Positions 18,000 to 27,509 of a stretch of 64,000 bases of DNA are shown here, piece after piece (position 1 is the stretch's first letter; the number at the start of each line of letters is the position of its first letter). Below the pieces are notes generated by a model. That model searched no databases. It saw only the letters and a list, made by a program, of their open reading frames with translations, and was not told the origin of the DNA. Location: positions 496,001 through 560,000 of the forward strand of contig NZ_JAIWKS010000001.1 in the NCBI RefSeq assembly GCF_021271205.1, written 5' to 3'. The position numbers were made by a program, and so were the translations under genes. The stretch comes from Pseudomonas uvaldensis. Its GTDB lineage: Bacteria > Pseudomonadota > Gammaproteobacteria > Pseudomonadales > Pseudomonadaceae.

Positions 18000-18884
18000 T
18001 TATAAAGCGGGTGACGGAGAATTGACGGCGCTCTGTCTTCCCGGTGTCTTGACCGGAGCCGGTGCAGTTTGTGTGCCAGCCCGCTTCAATGCCGCGTCCG
18101 GCGTCGCGTGGGCCGTGCCGGTACCGGTCAGGCTGCGGCGCACATCAAGGTTGCGCGACACCACCAGTACCACGCGACGGTTCTTGGCCCGCCCTTCGAC
18201 GGTGGCGTTGTTGGCCACCGGCTGGAACTCGCCATACCCCACCGACGCCAGGCGACCCGGGTTGACGCCCTGCATGGCGAGCATGCGCACGATGCTGGCC
18301 GAACGAGCCGAAGACAATTCCCAGTTGGTCGGGTACTGCGCGGTGCGGATCGGCTGGTCGTCGGTGAAGCCTTCCACATGAATCGGGTTGTCGAACGGCT
18401 TCAGGATCGCCGCCACTTTATCGATGATATTGAACGCCATGTCGCTGGGCATCGCATCGCCGCTGCCAAACAACAGGCTGGAGTTGAGCTCGATCTCTAC
18501 CCATAGCTCATTGCCGCGCACGGTCATCTGGTTGGAGCTGATCAAGTCGCCGAACGCAGCGCTGATATCATCGGCGATGCTTTTCAGCGGATCGCTGCCA
18601 CCAGCGATTCCGGCATCGACCTGCTCGGCGTCCCTGACCAGCGGCTTGGCCGGCGTCGTGGTCTTGGGTCGTTCCTCCCCGATGGGAATGGGCTTGAGGG
18701 CACGGTCCGAGTCGGTAAAGACCCCTATCAACGCTTCGGAAATAACCTTGTATTTGCCCTCGTTCACCGACGAGATCGAGTACATGACCACGAAAAAGGC
18801 GAACAGCAACGTGATGAAATCGGCGTAGGAAACCAGCCAGCGTTCATGGTTGACGTGTTCTTCATGATGTCTGCGGCGCGCCAT
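18000..18884 (-). CDS. motD: flagellar motor stator protein MotD (MotB family)
   Basis: A 294-residue stator subunit that anchors the proton channel to peptidoglycan. A short basic start leads into the single helix with the proton-carrying aspartate in VSYADFITLLFAFF (Asp22). The OmpA-like domain (about 150-250) holds VEGFTDDQP and RRVVLVVSRN. The low-complexity Thr/Ala/Pro tail is not conserved. It lies 16 bases after motC. MotC/MotD is one of two stator sets in Pseudomonas. Confidence 0.93.
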   Translation of the reverse strand: MARRRHHEEHVNHERWLVSYADFITLLFAFFVVMYSISSVNEGKYKVISEALIGVFTDSDRALKPIPIGEERPKTTTPAKPLVRDAEQVDAGIAGGSDPLKSIADDISAAFGDLISSNQMTVRGNELWVEIELNSSLLFGSGDAMPSDMAFNIIDKVAAILKPFDNPIHVEGFTDDQPIRTAQYPTNWELSSARSASIVRMLAMQGVNPGRLASVGYGEFQPVANNATVEGRAKNRRVVLVVSRNLDVRRSLTGTGTAHATPDAALKRAGTQTAPAPVKTPGRQSAVNSPSPAL

Positions 18885-18899
18885 GGTCCATTACTCCCA

Positions 18900-19640
18900 T
18901 CAATCCATGAAGCCCTGAAGCTTCAACTCAATGGAACGCGGGTTCTCACCCTCGGCGATGGACAGGATGCCTTCCAGCAACATCTCGCGATAACGCGACT
19001 GGCGTAATGCGATGGACTTGAGCTTGGCGGCAATCGGCAACAGCACCAGGTTCGCACTCGCCACGCCATAGATGGTGGCGACGAAGGCCACCGCAATGCC
19101 GCTGCCCAGCTGCGATGGATCGGCCAGGTTGCCCATCACATGGATCAGGCCCATGACCGCACCGATGATGCCAATGGTCGGTGCGTAACCGCCCATGCTT
19201 TCGAACACCTTCGCCGCTTCGATGTCGCGACTCTCCTGGGTGTAGAAATCCACTTCCAGAATGCTGCGGATGGCTTCCGGTTCGGCGCCATCCACCAGCA
19301 ATTGCAGGCCTTTGCGCGAATAGGCGTCCGGCTCCGCATCGGCGACCCCTTCCAGGCCGAGCAGGCCCTCCTTGCGAGCGGTCAAGCTCCAATTCACGAC
19401 GCGATCGATACCACCGGCCAAGTCCACCCGTGGCGGGAAAAGGATCCAGACCAGAACCTGTATGGCGCGCTTGAAAGCGCTCATGGGCGATTGCAACAAA
19501 GCCGCACCGATGGTGCCGCCGAGCACGATCAATGCTGCGGGGCCGTTGGCCAGCGCGCCCAGATGGCCGCCTTCCAGATAATTGCCACCAATGATGGCGA
19601 CGAACGCCATGATGATGCCGATCAGGCTGAGTACGTCCAT
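18900..19640 (-). CDS. motC: flagellar motor stator protein MotC (MotA family)
   Basis: A 246-residue membrane protein with four helices and a cytoplasmic loop that drives rotor torque. It starts [19 protein letters not shown], and the family region GYAPTIGIIGAVMGLI with the conserved proline is present at about residues 160-175. A long upstream open frame overlaps cheB and is not real. The ATG overlaps the cheB stop by one base. Confidence 0.94.
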   Translation of the reverse strand: MDVLSLIGIIMAFVAIIGGNYLEGGHLGALANGPAALIVLGGTIGAALLQSPMSAFKRAIQVLVWILFPPRVDLAGGIDRVVNWSLTARKEGLLGLEGVADAEPDAYSRKGLQLLVDGAEPEAIRSILEVDFYTQESRDIEAAKVFESMGGYAPTIGIIGAVMGLIHVMGNLADPSQLGSGIAVAFVATIYGVASANLVLLPIAAKLKSIALRQSRYREMLLEGILSIAEGENPRSIELKLQGFMD

Positions 19641-20773
19641 TACACGCACGCCTCGACCAGGTGCTTGCCAATATCGTCCAGCCCGTATACCCCATCGGCC
19701 AGGTCCGCTTTGACGATCGCCATCGGCATGCCATAGATCACACAGCTGGCTTCGTCCTGGGCCCAGATCGTACTGCCGCCCTGCTTGAGCAGGCGCGCGC
19801 CTTCGCGACCATCGGCGCCCATGCCGGTGAGCACCACCGCCAGAACTTTGTCGCCGTAGGATTTCGCAGCGGAACCGAAGGTGATGTCCACGCAAGGCTT
19901 GTAGTTCAAGCGCTCATCGCCAGGCAGGATTTTCACTGCGCCACGGCCATCGATCATCATCTGTTTGCCACCCGGCGCCAGCAGGGCCAGGCCAGGACGC
20001 AGGATATCGCCGTCCTCGGCTTCCTTGACACTGATGCGACAGAGCTTGTCCAGGCGTTCGGCGAACGCCTTGGTGAACGCGGCAGGCATGTGCTGGATCA
20101 ATACGATGGGAGCCGGGAAGTTGGCCGGCAACTGGGTCAGAACCCGTTGCAACGCCACCGGGCCGCCGGTGGACGTACCGATGGCGACCAGCTTGTAGGC
20201 CTTTCGCTTGGGCGCGGGCGACGAAGCCGTGGCCGTGGCTGGCGCAGAACGGGCCGGCACGGGGGCCGGTACACTGCGTGAGGGCGAAGGACTGAAGCTG
20301 CTCGATGGCGCCGGGGCAGGCGCCGGGGCAGCCACAGGCGCCGAGGCCGGTGGGCTATAGGCGCTGACACGCCGGTTGCTGCGGGAAATGCTGTGGACCT
20401 TCTCGCAGAGCAACTGCCGGACCTTGTCGGGGTTGCGCGAGATGTCCTCGAAATTCTTCGGCAGGAAATCCACCGCACCGGCGTCCAGCGCATCGAGGGT
20501 CACCCGAGCGCCTTCGTGGGTCAGTGAGGAAAACATCAATACCGGAGTCGGGCAGCGCTGCATGATATGCCGCACGGCCGTGATGCCGTCCATCATGGGC
20601 ATCTCATAGTCCATGGTGATCACGTCCGGCTTGAGGGCCAGGGCCTGATCGATCGCCTCTTTGCCGTTGGTCGCGGTGCCGACGACCTGAATACTCGTAT
20701 CCGCTGAAAGAATTTCCGAGACGCGGCGGCGGAAGAACCCCGAATCGTCCACCACCAGGACTTTAACTACCAT
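19640..20773 (-). CDS. cheB: chemotaxis response regulator and methylesterase CheB
   Basis: A 377-residue protein with an N-terminal receiver (phospho-acceptor Asp55 in [12 protein letters not shown]), a long Ala/Pro/Ser linker (about 145-190) and a C-terminal methylesterase domain. Active-site elements are IGTSTGGP (Ser), IQHMP (His) and GMGADG (Asp). It removes methyl groups from receptors for adaptation. The ATG at 20773 has GGAG upstream. Confidence 0.95.
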   Translation of the reverse strand: MVVKVLVVDDSGFFRRRVSEILSADTSIQVVGTATNGKEAIDQALALKPDVITMDYEMPMMDGITAVRHIMQRCPTPVLMFSSLTHEGARVTLDALDAGAVDFLPKNFEDISRNPDKVRQLLCEKVHSISRSNRRVSAYSPPASAPVAAPAPAPAPSSSFSPSPSRSVPAPVPARSAPATATASSPAPKRKAYKLVAIGTSTGGPVALQRVLTQLPANFPAPIVLIQHMPAAFTKAFAERLDKLCRISVKEAEDGDILRPGLALLAPGGKQMMIDGRGAVKILPGDERLNYKPCVDITFGSAAKSYGDKVLAVVLTGMGADGREGARLLKQGGSTIWAQDEASCVIYGMPMAIVKADLADGVYGLDDIGKHLVEACV

Positions 20774-20821
20774 AAACACTCCGTTAGACGAGGCGCGGCC
20801 CTGGGCCACGCCCCTCCAGAA

Positions 20822-23089
20822 TCAAATACGCCGTGTGGCGTAACGCTTGAGCATGCTTGGCACATCGAGGATGAGCGCGATGCGACCGTCGCCGGTGATG
20901 GTGGCGCCGGACATGCCTGGGGTCCCCTGGAGCATCTTGCCCAACGGCTTGATGACCACTTCTTCCTGGCCTACGAGCTGGTCGACGACAAAGCCGATCC
21001 GCTGGGTGCCCACCGAAAGGATCACCACATGGCCCTCGCCCTGTTCTTCATGGGCGGCGGAACTGACCAACCAGCGTTTGAGGTAGAACAGCGGCAACGC
21101 CTTGTCCCGCACGATCACCACTTCCTGGCCGTCCACCACGTTGGTTTTCGACAAGTCGAGGTGGAAAATCTCGTTGACGTTGACCAGCGGGAAGGCGAAT
21201 GCCTGGTTGCCCAGCATCACCATCAGGGTCGGCATGATCGCCAGGGTCAGCGGGACCTTGATCAGAATCTTCGAGCCCGAACCCTTGACCGACTGGATGT
21301 TGATCGAACCGTTGAGCTGGGAAATCTTGGTTTTCACCACGTCCATGCCTACACCGCGGCCCGACACGTCGGAAATCTCGGTTTTGGTCGAGAACCCCGG
21401 AGCGAAGATCAGGTTGTAGCACTCGGTGTCGCTCAGGCGGTCGGCGGCATCCTTGTCCATCACGCCGCGCTTCACGGCGATGGCGCGCAGTATTTCCGGG
21501 TCCATGCCCTTGCCGTCGTCGGAGATCGACAGAAGGATGTGGTCACCCTCCTGCTCGGCCGCCAGGATCACCTTGCCGCTACGGACCTTGCCCGCGGCTT
21601 CGCGCTCTTCCGGCGACTCGATACCGTGGTCGACCGCGTTGCGCACCAAGTGGACCAGCGGGTCGGCCAAGGCCTCGACGAGGTTCTTGTCGAGGTCGGT
21701 TTCTTCACCCACCAGTTCCAGGTTGATTTCTTTCTTGAGCTGGCGAGCCAAGTCACGTACCAGGCGCGGGAAGCGCCCGAACACCTTCTTGATCGGTTGC
21801 ATCCGGGTCTTCATGACCGCGGTCTGCAGATCGGCCGTGACCACGTCGAGGTTCGACACGGCCTTGGACATGGCTTCGTCCTGGCTGTTGAGGCCAAGGC
21901 GCACCAGACGGTTACGCACCAACACCAGTTCGCCAACCATGTTCATGATCTCGTCCAGGCGCGCGGTATCGACCCGCACGGTGGTTTCGGCTTCACTGGC
22001 AGGTTTTTCCGGCGGTGGCGCGGCGGCAGCGCGGGCTGGCGCCGGGGCGGCAGCGGCAGCGGCAGGCTTGGGTGTCTCGGCCTTCGGTTCCGGCGCCTTG
22101 GCGGCGGGTTTTGGCGCAGCCTTGGCGGCCGGTGCAGCCGTAGTCGCGGCAGTTGCAGGCGCAGCGGAAGCCGTACCGACTTCGCTGAATTTGCCCTTGC
22201 CGTGCAGCTCGTCAAGCAGCGATTCGAATTCCTGATCGGTGATCAGGTCACTGCCGGCCGCTGCAGCCGAAGGCTTGTCCGCGGTCGGCGCAGATGCGAT
22301 AGCCGACTCCAGTGCATCAACGGCAAACGTGCCCTTGCCATGCAATTGGTCGAGCAGCGCTTCGAATTCATCGTCGGTGATATCGGAATTGTCACCTGTT
22401 GCATTCGGAGCGGCAGGCGCCGCTGCCGGGGCTACGGCGTCGGGCGCGAACTGACCTTTGCCGTGAAGCTGGTCGAGCAGCGACTCGAACTCGGCGTCGG
22501 TGATTTCATCGCTGGCCGTGCCCTCGGCGGCCGGGGCAACAGGTGCTGCCGGGGCCTGGGCTTCGGCTTTCACCGCGCTCAGGGAGTCCAGCAGTTGTTC
22601 AAATTCGTTATCGGTAATATCGCCCGACGCTTCGGCAACCGGCTCTTCGACAGCGGGTTCTTCAACCACGGCTTCGACCGGAGCGGCTTCGTCAGCCGAT
22701 TGCGGCTCGGCCAGGCGCGACAGCGCGGCGAGCAACTCAGGCGTGGCGGGGGTAATGGGCGAGCGCTCGCGCACCTGGCTGAACATGCTGTTGACCGCAT
22801 CCAGCGCTTCAAGCACCACGTCCATCAACTCCGAGTCAACGCGACGCTCCCCCTTGCGCAGGATGTCGAACACGTTCTCGGCAATGTGACAGCACTCCAC
22901 CAGCTCGTTGAGCTGGAGGAAGCCGGCGCCTCCTTTTACAGTGTGGAAACCGCGAAAAATTGCATTGAGCAGATCCGCATCATCGGGACGGCTTTCCAGC
23001 TCGACCAATTGTTCGGACAGTTGCTCTAGAATCTCGCCGGCCTCAACCAGGAAATCCTGAAGGATCTCTTCATCGGCGCCGAAGCTCAT
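20822..23089 (-). CDS. cheA: chemotaxis histidine kinase CheA
   Basis: A 755-residue kinase. The Hpt domain carries His49 in FHTVKGGAGF. From about 130 to 375 there is a long acidic then Ala/Pro-rich linker that replaces a normal P2 domain; it contains four repeats of ITDxEFExLLDxL (about 157-170, 195-215, 236-256, 283-303), three of them followed by HGKG. Then come the dimerisation domain (MVGELVLVRN), the ATPase domain (NAVDHGIE, SDDGKGMD, GRGVGMDVVK) and a C-terminal CheW-like domain. The start ATG has AGGAG nine bases upstream. Confidence 0.95.
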   Translation of the reverse strand: MSFGADEEILQDFLVEAGEILEQLSEQLVELESRPDDADLLNAIFRGFHTVKGGAGFLQLNELVECCHIAENVFDILRKGERRVDSELMDVVLEALDAVNSMFSQVRERSPITPATPELLAALSRLAEPQSADEAAPVEAVVEEPAVEEPVAEASGDITDNEFEQLLDSLSAVKAEAQAPAAPVAPAAEGTASDEITDAEFESLLDQLHGKGQFAPDAVAPAAAPAAPNATGDNSDITDDEFEALLDQLHGKGTFAVDALESAIASAPTADKPSAAAAGSDLITDQEFESLLDELHGKGKFSEVGTASAAPATAATTAAPAAKAAPKPAAKAPEPKAETPKPAAAAAAPAPARAAAAPPPEKPASEAETTVRVDTARLDEIMNMVGELVLVRNRLVRLGLNSQDEAMSKAVSNLDVVTADLQTAVMKTRMQPIKKVFGRFPRLVRDLARQLKKEINLELVGEETDLDKNLVEALADPLVHLVRNAVDHGIESPEEREAAGKVRSGKVILAAEQEGDHILLSISDDGKGMDPEILRAIAVKRGVMDKDAADRLSDTECYNLIFAPGFSTKTEISDVSGRGVGMDVVKTKISQLNGSINIQSVKGSGSKILIKVPLTLAIMPTLMVMLGNQAFAFPLVNVNEIFHLDLSKTNVVDGQEVVIVRDKALPLFYLKRWLVSSAAHEEQGEGHVVILSVGTQRIGFVVDQLVGQEEVVIKPLGKMLQGTPGMSGATITGDGRIALILDVPSMLKRYATRRI

Positions 23090-23119
23090 CAAGGGGTGCT
23101 CCTAAAACAGGGCTAAAAC

Positions 23120-23908
23120 TCAGAATCCAAGGCTGGACAGCAAATCGTCCACATCGTCCTGACCGGACACAACGTCTTCTCTTTTATCGGCATGAATCTG
23201 CGGACCTTCACCCTGAGAGAGATGTTTTTGTGGATCTTTTTCAGCGAGCATCGCCGCACGGTCATGTTCGATGCCCGCAAAGCGGTCCACCTGACTGGCC
23301 ATGAGCACGAGTTTGAGCAGATTGCTTTCGACTTCGGTGACCAGTTGGGTCACGCGCTTGATCACCTGACCGGTCAGGTCCTGATAGTCCTGGGCCAGCA
23401 AGATGTCATTGAGGTTGTTCGCCACGGCGCGGTTTTCGGTGCTGCTGCGCGTCAGAAAACCGTCGACGCGACGGGCCAGCTCGCGAAACTCTTCCGCTCC
23501 GACTTCACGCCGCATGAACCGGCCCCAATCGGTGCTCAAGGCCTGGGCTTCGTCGCTCAGGCCGTTGACCAGGGGCGTTGCGCTTTCCACCAGGTCCATG
23601 GTGCGGTTGGCCGCAGCCTCGGTCAGCTTGACCACATAGGACAGACGCTCGGTCGCATCAGTGATCTGCGAGACTTCCTCGGCCTGCGGCGTGTTCGGGT
23701 CGATCTGGAAATTGACGATCGCGCTGTGCAGTTCACGGGTGAGCTTGCCGACTTCCTGATACAGACCACGATCCCGGGTCTGATTGAGCTCGTGGATCAT
23801 CTGGACTGCATCGCCGAAGCGGCCTTTTTCAAGGTTCTCGACCAGTTCGTGGGCATGTTTTTTCAGGGTCGATTCGAAATCGCCCATTGAAGATTCGTTA
23901 TGCTCCAT
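23120..23908 (-). CDS. cheZ: CheY-phosphate phosphatase CheZ
   Basis: A 262-residue helical protein that dephosphorylates CheY-P. The catalytic segment LLAQDYQDLTGQVIKRV carries the conserved Asp-x-x-x-x-Gln, and the C-terminal CheY-binding peptide is QDDVDDLLSSLGF. Between them is a polar, flexible stretch. It lies 30 bases upstream of cheA and 18 bases after cheY. Confidence 0.95.
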   Translation of the reverse strand: MEHNESSMGDFESTLKKHAHELVENLEKGRFGDAVQMIHELNQTRDRGLYQEVGKLTRELHSAIVNFQIDPNTPQAEEVSQITDATERLSYVVKLTEAAANRTMDLVESATPLVNGLSDEAQALSTDWGRFMRREVGAEEFRELARRVDGFLTRSSTENRAVANNLNDILLAQDYQDLTGQVIKRVTQLVTEVESNLLKLVLMASQVDRFAGIEHDRAAMLAEKDPQKHLSQGEGPQIHADKREDVVSGQDDVDDLLSSLGF

Positions 23909-23926
23909 AGCTCCCCCGTGGCGCCA

Positions 23927-24298
23927 TTAACCGATGCGTTCGAAGATTTTTTCGATCTTCTCTTTCAACGCCTGGGCCGTGAAGGGTTTGACCACATAGC
24001 CGTTCACACCGGCCTGGGCCGCTTCGATGATCTGCTCGCGCTTGGCTTCGGCGGTGACCATCAGCACGGGAAGGTGCTTGAGTTTTTCATCGGCGCGCAC
24101 GTGACGCAGCAAGTCGATACCGGTCATGCCGGGCATGTTCCAATCTGTTACCAGAAAGTCGATACTCCCGCTGTTGAGGACCGGGATGGCAGTGGTGCCA
24201 TCGTCCGCCTCGACCGTGTTGGTGAACCCAAGGTCACGCAACAGGTTTTTTATGATCCGCCGCATCGTTGAAAAATCGTCAACGATGAGGATTTTCAT
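23927..24298 (-). CDS. cheY: chemotaxis response regulator CheY
   Basis: A 123-residue single-domain receiver that switches flagellar rotation by binding FliM. The phospho-acceptor aspartate is in [12 protein letters not shown], with the acidic pair at ILIVDDF, the conserved Thr in MVTAEA and Lys in VVKPFTA. The ATG at 24298 is preferred; a TTG eight codons earlier is unlikely. Confidence 0.95.
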   Translation of the reverse strand: MKILIVDDFSTMRRIIKNLLRDLGFTNTVEADDGTTAIPVLNSGSIDFLVTDWNMPGMTGIDLLRHVRADEKLKHLPVLMVTAEAKREQIIEAAQAGVNGYVVKPFTAQALKEKIEKIFERIG

Positions 24299-24461
24299 GT
24301 TCTTGTCCAATTCGACCTCCAAGCAGTCTTAAACGTGTCCAGCACCTGAACGCGCCATTTCAATCAATCCGGCACAACACTCGACAACGGTCCGGAACAC
24401 ACCGTACGGCGACTGACGCGGCTTGCCTCGCCAACCTCGCCCAATGCGTTCCTGCCGCCTG

Positions 24462-25205
24462 TCAGCGCGCTCGCCACTCCCCCAAACGCCCCCGTAAACG
24501 GGCCGCGCACTGGCTGTGTAACTGGCTGACCCGCGATTCACTGACTCCCAGGACCTCACCGATTTCCTTGAGGTTCAGCTCCTCGTCGTAGTACAGCGCC
24601 AAGACCAGTCGCTCGCGCTCCGGCAAATTGGCAATCGCATCCGCCAACGCACTCTGGAAGCGTTCATCTTCCAGGTCACGCGACGGTTCCATGTAGGTAC
24701 TTGGGCCATCCTCATGCAGCCCTTCGTGTTCGCCGTCCTGCAACAGGTCGTCGAAACTGAACAGGCGGCTGCCCAGGGTATCGTTCAAAATCCCGTAATA
24801 ATCGTCGAGACTCAACTGGAGTTCGGCCGCAACCTCGTGATCTTTAGCGTCACGCCCGGTTTTAGATTCAATGGCGCGAATCGCGTCACTGACCATGCGG
24901 GTATTGCGGTGGACCGAACGCGGTGCCCAATCGCCCTTGCGGACCTCATCGAGCATCGCCCCACGGATACGGATACCCGCGTAGGTCTCGAAACTGGCGC
25001 CCTTGCTAGCGTCGTATTTGTTCGCCACTTCGAGCAGGCCGATCATGCCGGCCTGGATCAGATCCTCGACCTGGACACTGGCTGGCAGACGCGCCAGCAA
25101 GTGATAGGCAATACGCTTGACCAGGGGCGCGTAACGCTCCACCAGCTCGTATTGGGCGTCCCGTGCCGATTTCTTGTAGAGATGGTTGTAACCGCTGGCT
25201 GTCAT
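24462..25205 (-). CDS. fliA: flagellar sigma factor FliA (sigma-28)
   Basis: A 247-residue group 3 sigma factor for late flagellar and chemotaxis genes. Region 2 contains LVKRIAYHLLARLP and DLIQAGMIGL; region 4 contains LKEIGEVLGVSESRVSQLHS. The ATG at 25205 overlaps the fleN stop (ATGA), so its translation depends on fleN. A near-consensus FliA promoter lies before fliC in this window. Confidence 0.95.
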   Translation of the reverse strand: MTASGYNHLYKKSARDAQYELVERYAPLVKRIAYHLLARLPASVQVEDLIQAGMIGLLEVANKYDASKGASFETYAGIRIRGAMLDEVRKGDWAPRSVHRNTRMVSDAIRAIESKTGRDAKDHEVAAELQLSLDDYYGILNDTLGSRLFSFDDLLQDGEHEGLHEDGPSTYMEPSRDLEDERFQSALADAIANLPERERLVLALYYDEELNLKEIGEVLGVSESRVSQLHSQCAARLRGRLGEWRAR

Positions 25206-26032
25206 AACACGGGCCCTGCTGTTTGTTGCACAAGACGCTCGACGAAAAATTCCAGATGCCCGCGTGGGTTTGCCGGTAGCGGCCAGGTATCGACCTTCTG
25301 GGCGATTGCCTTGAACGCCAGCGCGCATTTGGAACGTGGAAAGGCTTCATAGACGGCACGTTGCTTCTGGACGGCCTTGCGTACGCTTTCGTCGTAAGGC
25401 ACGGCGCCCACGTATTGCAGCGCAACATCCAGGAAGCGATCCGTGACCTTGGTCAACTTGGCGAACAGGTTGCGTCCCTCCTGGGGGCTCTGGGCCATGT
25501 TGGCCAGGACGCGGAAGCGGTTCATGCCGTAGTCGCGGTTCAGCAGCTTGATCAGGGCATAGGCGTCGGTGATGGACGTCGGCTCGTCGCAGACCACCAG
25601 CAACACCTCCTGGGCTGCGCGCACAAAGCTGACGACCGAGTCACCGATGCCGGCCGCGGTATCGATCACCAGCACATCGAGGTTGTCACCGATATCGCTG
25701 AACGCCTGGATCAGGCCCGCGTGCTGCGCCGGAGTCAGATGAACCATGCTCTGGGTGCCAGAGGCGGCCGGCACGATGCGAATCCCGCCAGGGCCTTGCA
25801 GCAGCACGTCACGCAGCTCGCAACGACCTTCGATGACGTCCGCCAGGGTGCGCTTGGGTGTGAGCCCCAGCAGCACGTCGACGTTCGCCAGGCCCAGGTC
25901 GGCGTCCAGCAGCATGACCCGTCGGCCAAGCTCTGCCAGAGCCAGGGACAAGTTCACTGACACGTTAGTCTTGCCGACGCCACCTTTGCCGCCGGTCACC
26001 GCGATCACCTGTACGGGATGCATGCTGCCCAT
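25202..26032 (-). CDS. fleN: flagellar number regulator FleN (FlhG, MinD-like ATPase)
   Basis: A 276-residue MinD/ParA-type ATPase that antagonises FleQ and keeps flagellar number low. The deviant Walker A TGGKGGVGKTN is at residues 13-23, followed by MLLDADLGLANVDVLLG and DTAAGI. The start MGSMHPVQVIAVTGG matches Pseudomonas FleN. The gene is 116 bases after flhF. Confidence 0.94.
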   Translation of the reverse strand: MGSMHPVQVIAVTGGKGGVGKTNVSVNLSLALAELGRRVMLLDADLGLANVDVLLGLTPKRTLADVIEGRCELRDVLLQGPGGIRIVPAASGTQSMVHLTPAQHAGLIQAFSDIGDNLDVLVIDTAAGIGDSVVSFVRAAQEVLLVVCDEPTSITDAYALIKLLNRDYGMNRFRVLANMAQSPQEGRNLFAKLTKVTDRFLDVALQYVGAVPYDESVRKAVQKQRAVYEAFPRSKCALAFKAIAQKVDTWPLPANPRGHLEFFVERLVQQTAGPVL

Positions 26033-26148
26033 GTTCGTTCTTTACCTTGTCTTACTTAGACGGAGGCCACATTACTGGCTGCGCGTTCACATTGAACATT
26101 GCATGGCAGACCATCGATGTAGGTACAAAAAAAATATTCATGATTACC

Positions 26149-27498
26149 TCAGCCAACCTGCTTGGTCGGGCTGTGGTAGATATCAGCGAACATGTCAGCC
26201 ATGGCTTCTTCGCTGGGTTCGTCCTGCATTTGCACACTCACTGCACGGCTGACCAGTTGATGGCGACGCGGCAGATGCAAATCATCCGGGATCCGCGGCC
26301 CATCGGTCAGGTACGCCACCGGCAGATCGTGACCGATCGCCAGGCTCAATACCTCGCCCAGGCTTGCCGTTTCGTCCAGCTTGGTCAGGATGCAACCGGC
26401 CAGACCACAGCGCTTGTAGCTGTGATAAGCGGCCGTTAGAACCTGTTTCTGGCTGGTGGTTGCCAACACGAGATAATTTTTTGACCGTATACCGCGACCG
26501 GCCAGGCTTTCAAGCTGCATACGCAGGGCCGGATCGCTGGCTTGCAGGCCGGCGGTATCGATCAGCACGACGCGCTTGCGCAGCAGGGGTTCCAGCGCCT
26601 GGGCCAGGGATTGGCCCGGGTCCACGTGGGTCACCGACACATTGAGAATCCGACCCAGGGTCTTGAGCTGTTCCTGGGCGCCGATGCGGAAACTGTCCAT
26701 GCTGACCAGGGCAATGCTCTGGGCACCGTACTTGAGTACATAACGGGCGGCGAGCTTGGCCAGGGTGGTGGTCTTGCCCATGCCGGCCGGGCCGACCATC
26801 GCAATCACCCCGCCCTCTTCCAGCGGCTCGACTTCCGGCGTGGCGATCATCCGTGCCAGGTGCGCCAGCAGCATGCGCCAGGCCTGGCGAGGCTCCTCGA
26901 TGTCATTGATCAGCGCCAGCAGGTCGCGAGCCAACGGGCCGGACAGGCCGATGCGTTGCAGACGACGCCACAGGTTGGCCTGGGCCGGACGGCTACCTTG
27001 CAACTGGTTCCAGGCCAGGGAGCCGAGCTGGACTTCCATCAACTCGCGCAGGCTGTTGAGTTCGAAGCGCATCGAGTCCAGAGCCCGCGGATCGAGACCG
27101 GGGGCTGGCGCGGCCGGTGCCGGAGCCGGACGACGCGGCTCGGCCGGGGTCGGCTCGATCAGCGGCTCGGCAGCGGTCAAGGGCAGGCCGGCGGTCAACG
27201 GCTGGCCGGCGAACAATTGACGATTGGTACCCGCCGCGGCCTCGCCTTCGCTGCTGCGCAGGCTCAGTTCAGCCTGGGCGCTGGCGATGCGCGACTGGGT
27301 CTTGCGCAGCTCATCCTCGAGTTCCATGTTCGGAACCCGCGGGGCCAGCGCAGACAGTTTGTAGTCCAGGGCCGCCGTCAGCTCGACACCGCCGGCGATC
27401 CGGCGGTTGCCGATGATGGCTGCTTCGGCGCCCAGCTCGTCACGAACCAGTTTCATGGCCTGACGCATATCGGCGGCGAAAAAACGCTTCACTTGCAT
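26149..27498 (-). CDS. flhF: flagellar placement GTPase FlhF
   Basis: A 449-residue SRP-type GTPase that marks the pole for flagellar assembly. The N-terminal basic region begins MQVKRFFAADMRQAM. A low-complexity Pro/Ala stretch (100-135) separates it from the NG domain, where the P-loop GPAGMGKTTTL is at about 236-246, DTAGLQ at 314-319 and TKLDE later. It is eleven bases downstream of flhA. Confidence 0.95.
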   Translation of the reverse strand: MQVKRFFAADMRQAMKLVRDELGAEAAIIGNRRIAGGVELTAALDYKLSALAPRVPNMELEDELRKTQSRIASAQAELSLRSSEGEAAAGTNRQLFAGQPLTAGLPLTAAEPLIEPTPAEPRRPAPAPAAPAPGLDPRALDSMRFELNSLRELMEVQLGSLAWNQLQGSRPAQANLWRRLQRIGLSGPLARDLLALINDIEEPRQAWRMLLAHLARMIATPEVEPLEEGGVIAMVGPAGMGKTTTLAKLAARYVLKYGAQSIALVSMDSFRIGAQEQLKTLGRILNVSVTHVDPGQSLAQALEPLLRKRVVLIDTAGLQASDPALRMQLESLAGRGIRSKNYLVLATTSQKQVLTAAYHSYKRCGLAGCILTKLDETASLGEVLSLAIGHDLPVAYLTDGPRIPDDLHLPRRHQLVSRAVSVQMQDEPSEEAMADMFADIYHSPTKQVG

Positions 27499-27509
27499 AA
27501 ACCACTACC

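Noticed and set aside
21029..23029. Long plus-strand open frame opposite cheA (666 codons)
   Set aside because: It is a shadow of the strongly biased cheA codons; its translation is His/Arg/Gln-rich with no family pattern and no ribosome binding site. The same applies to long frames opposite the LtaS-like gene (3286-5253), ccmF (8472-9887), fliI (39700-41295) and the FliK-like gene (13306-14442).
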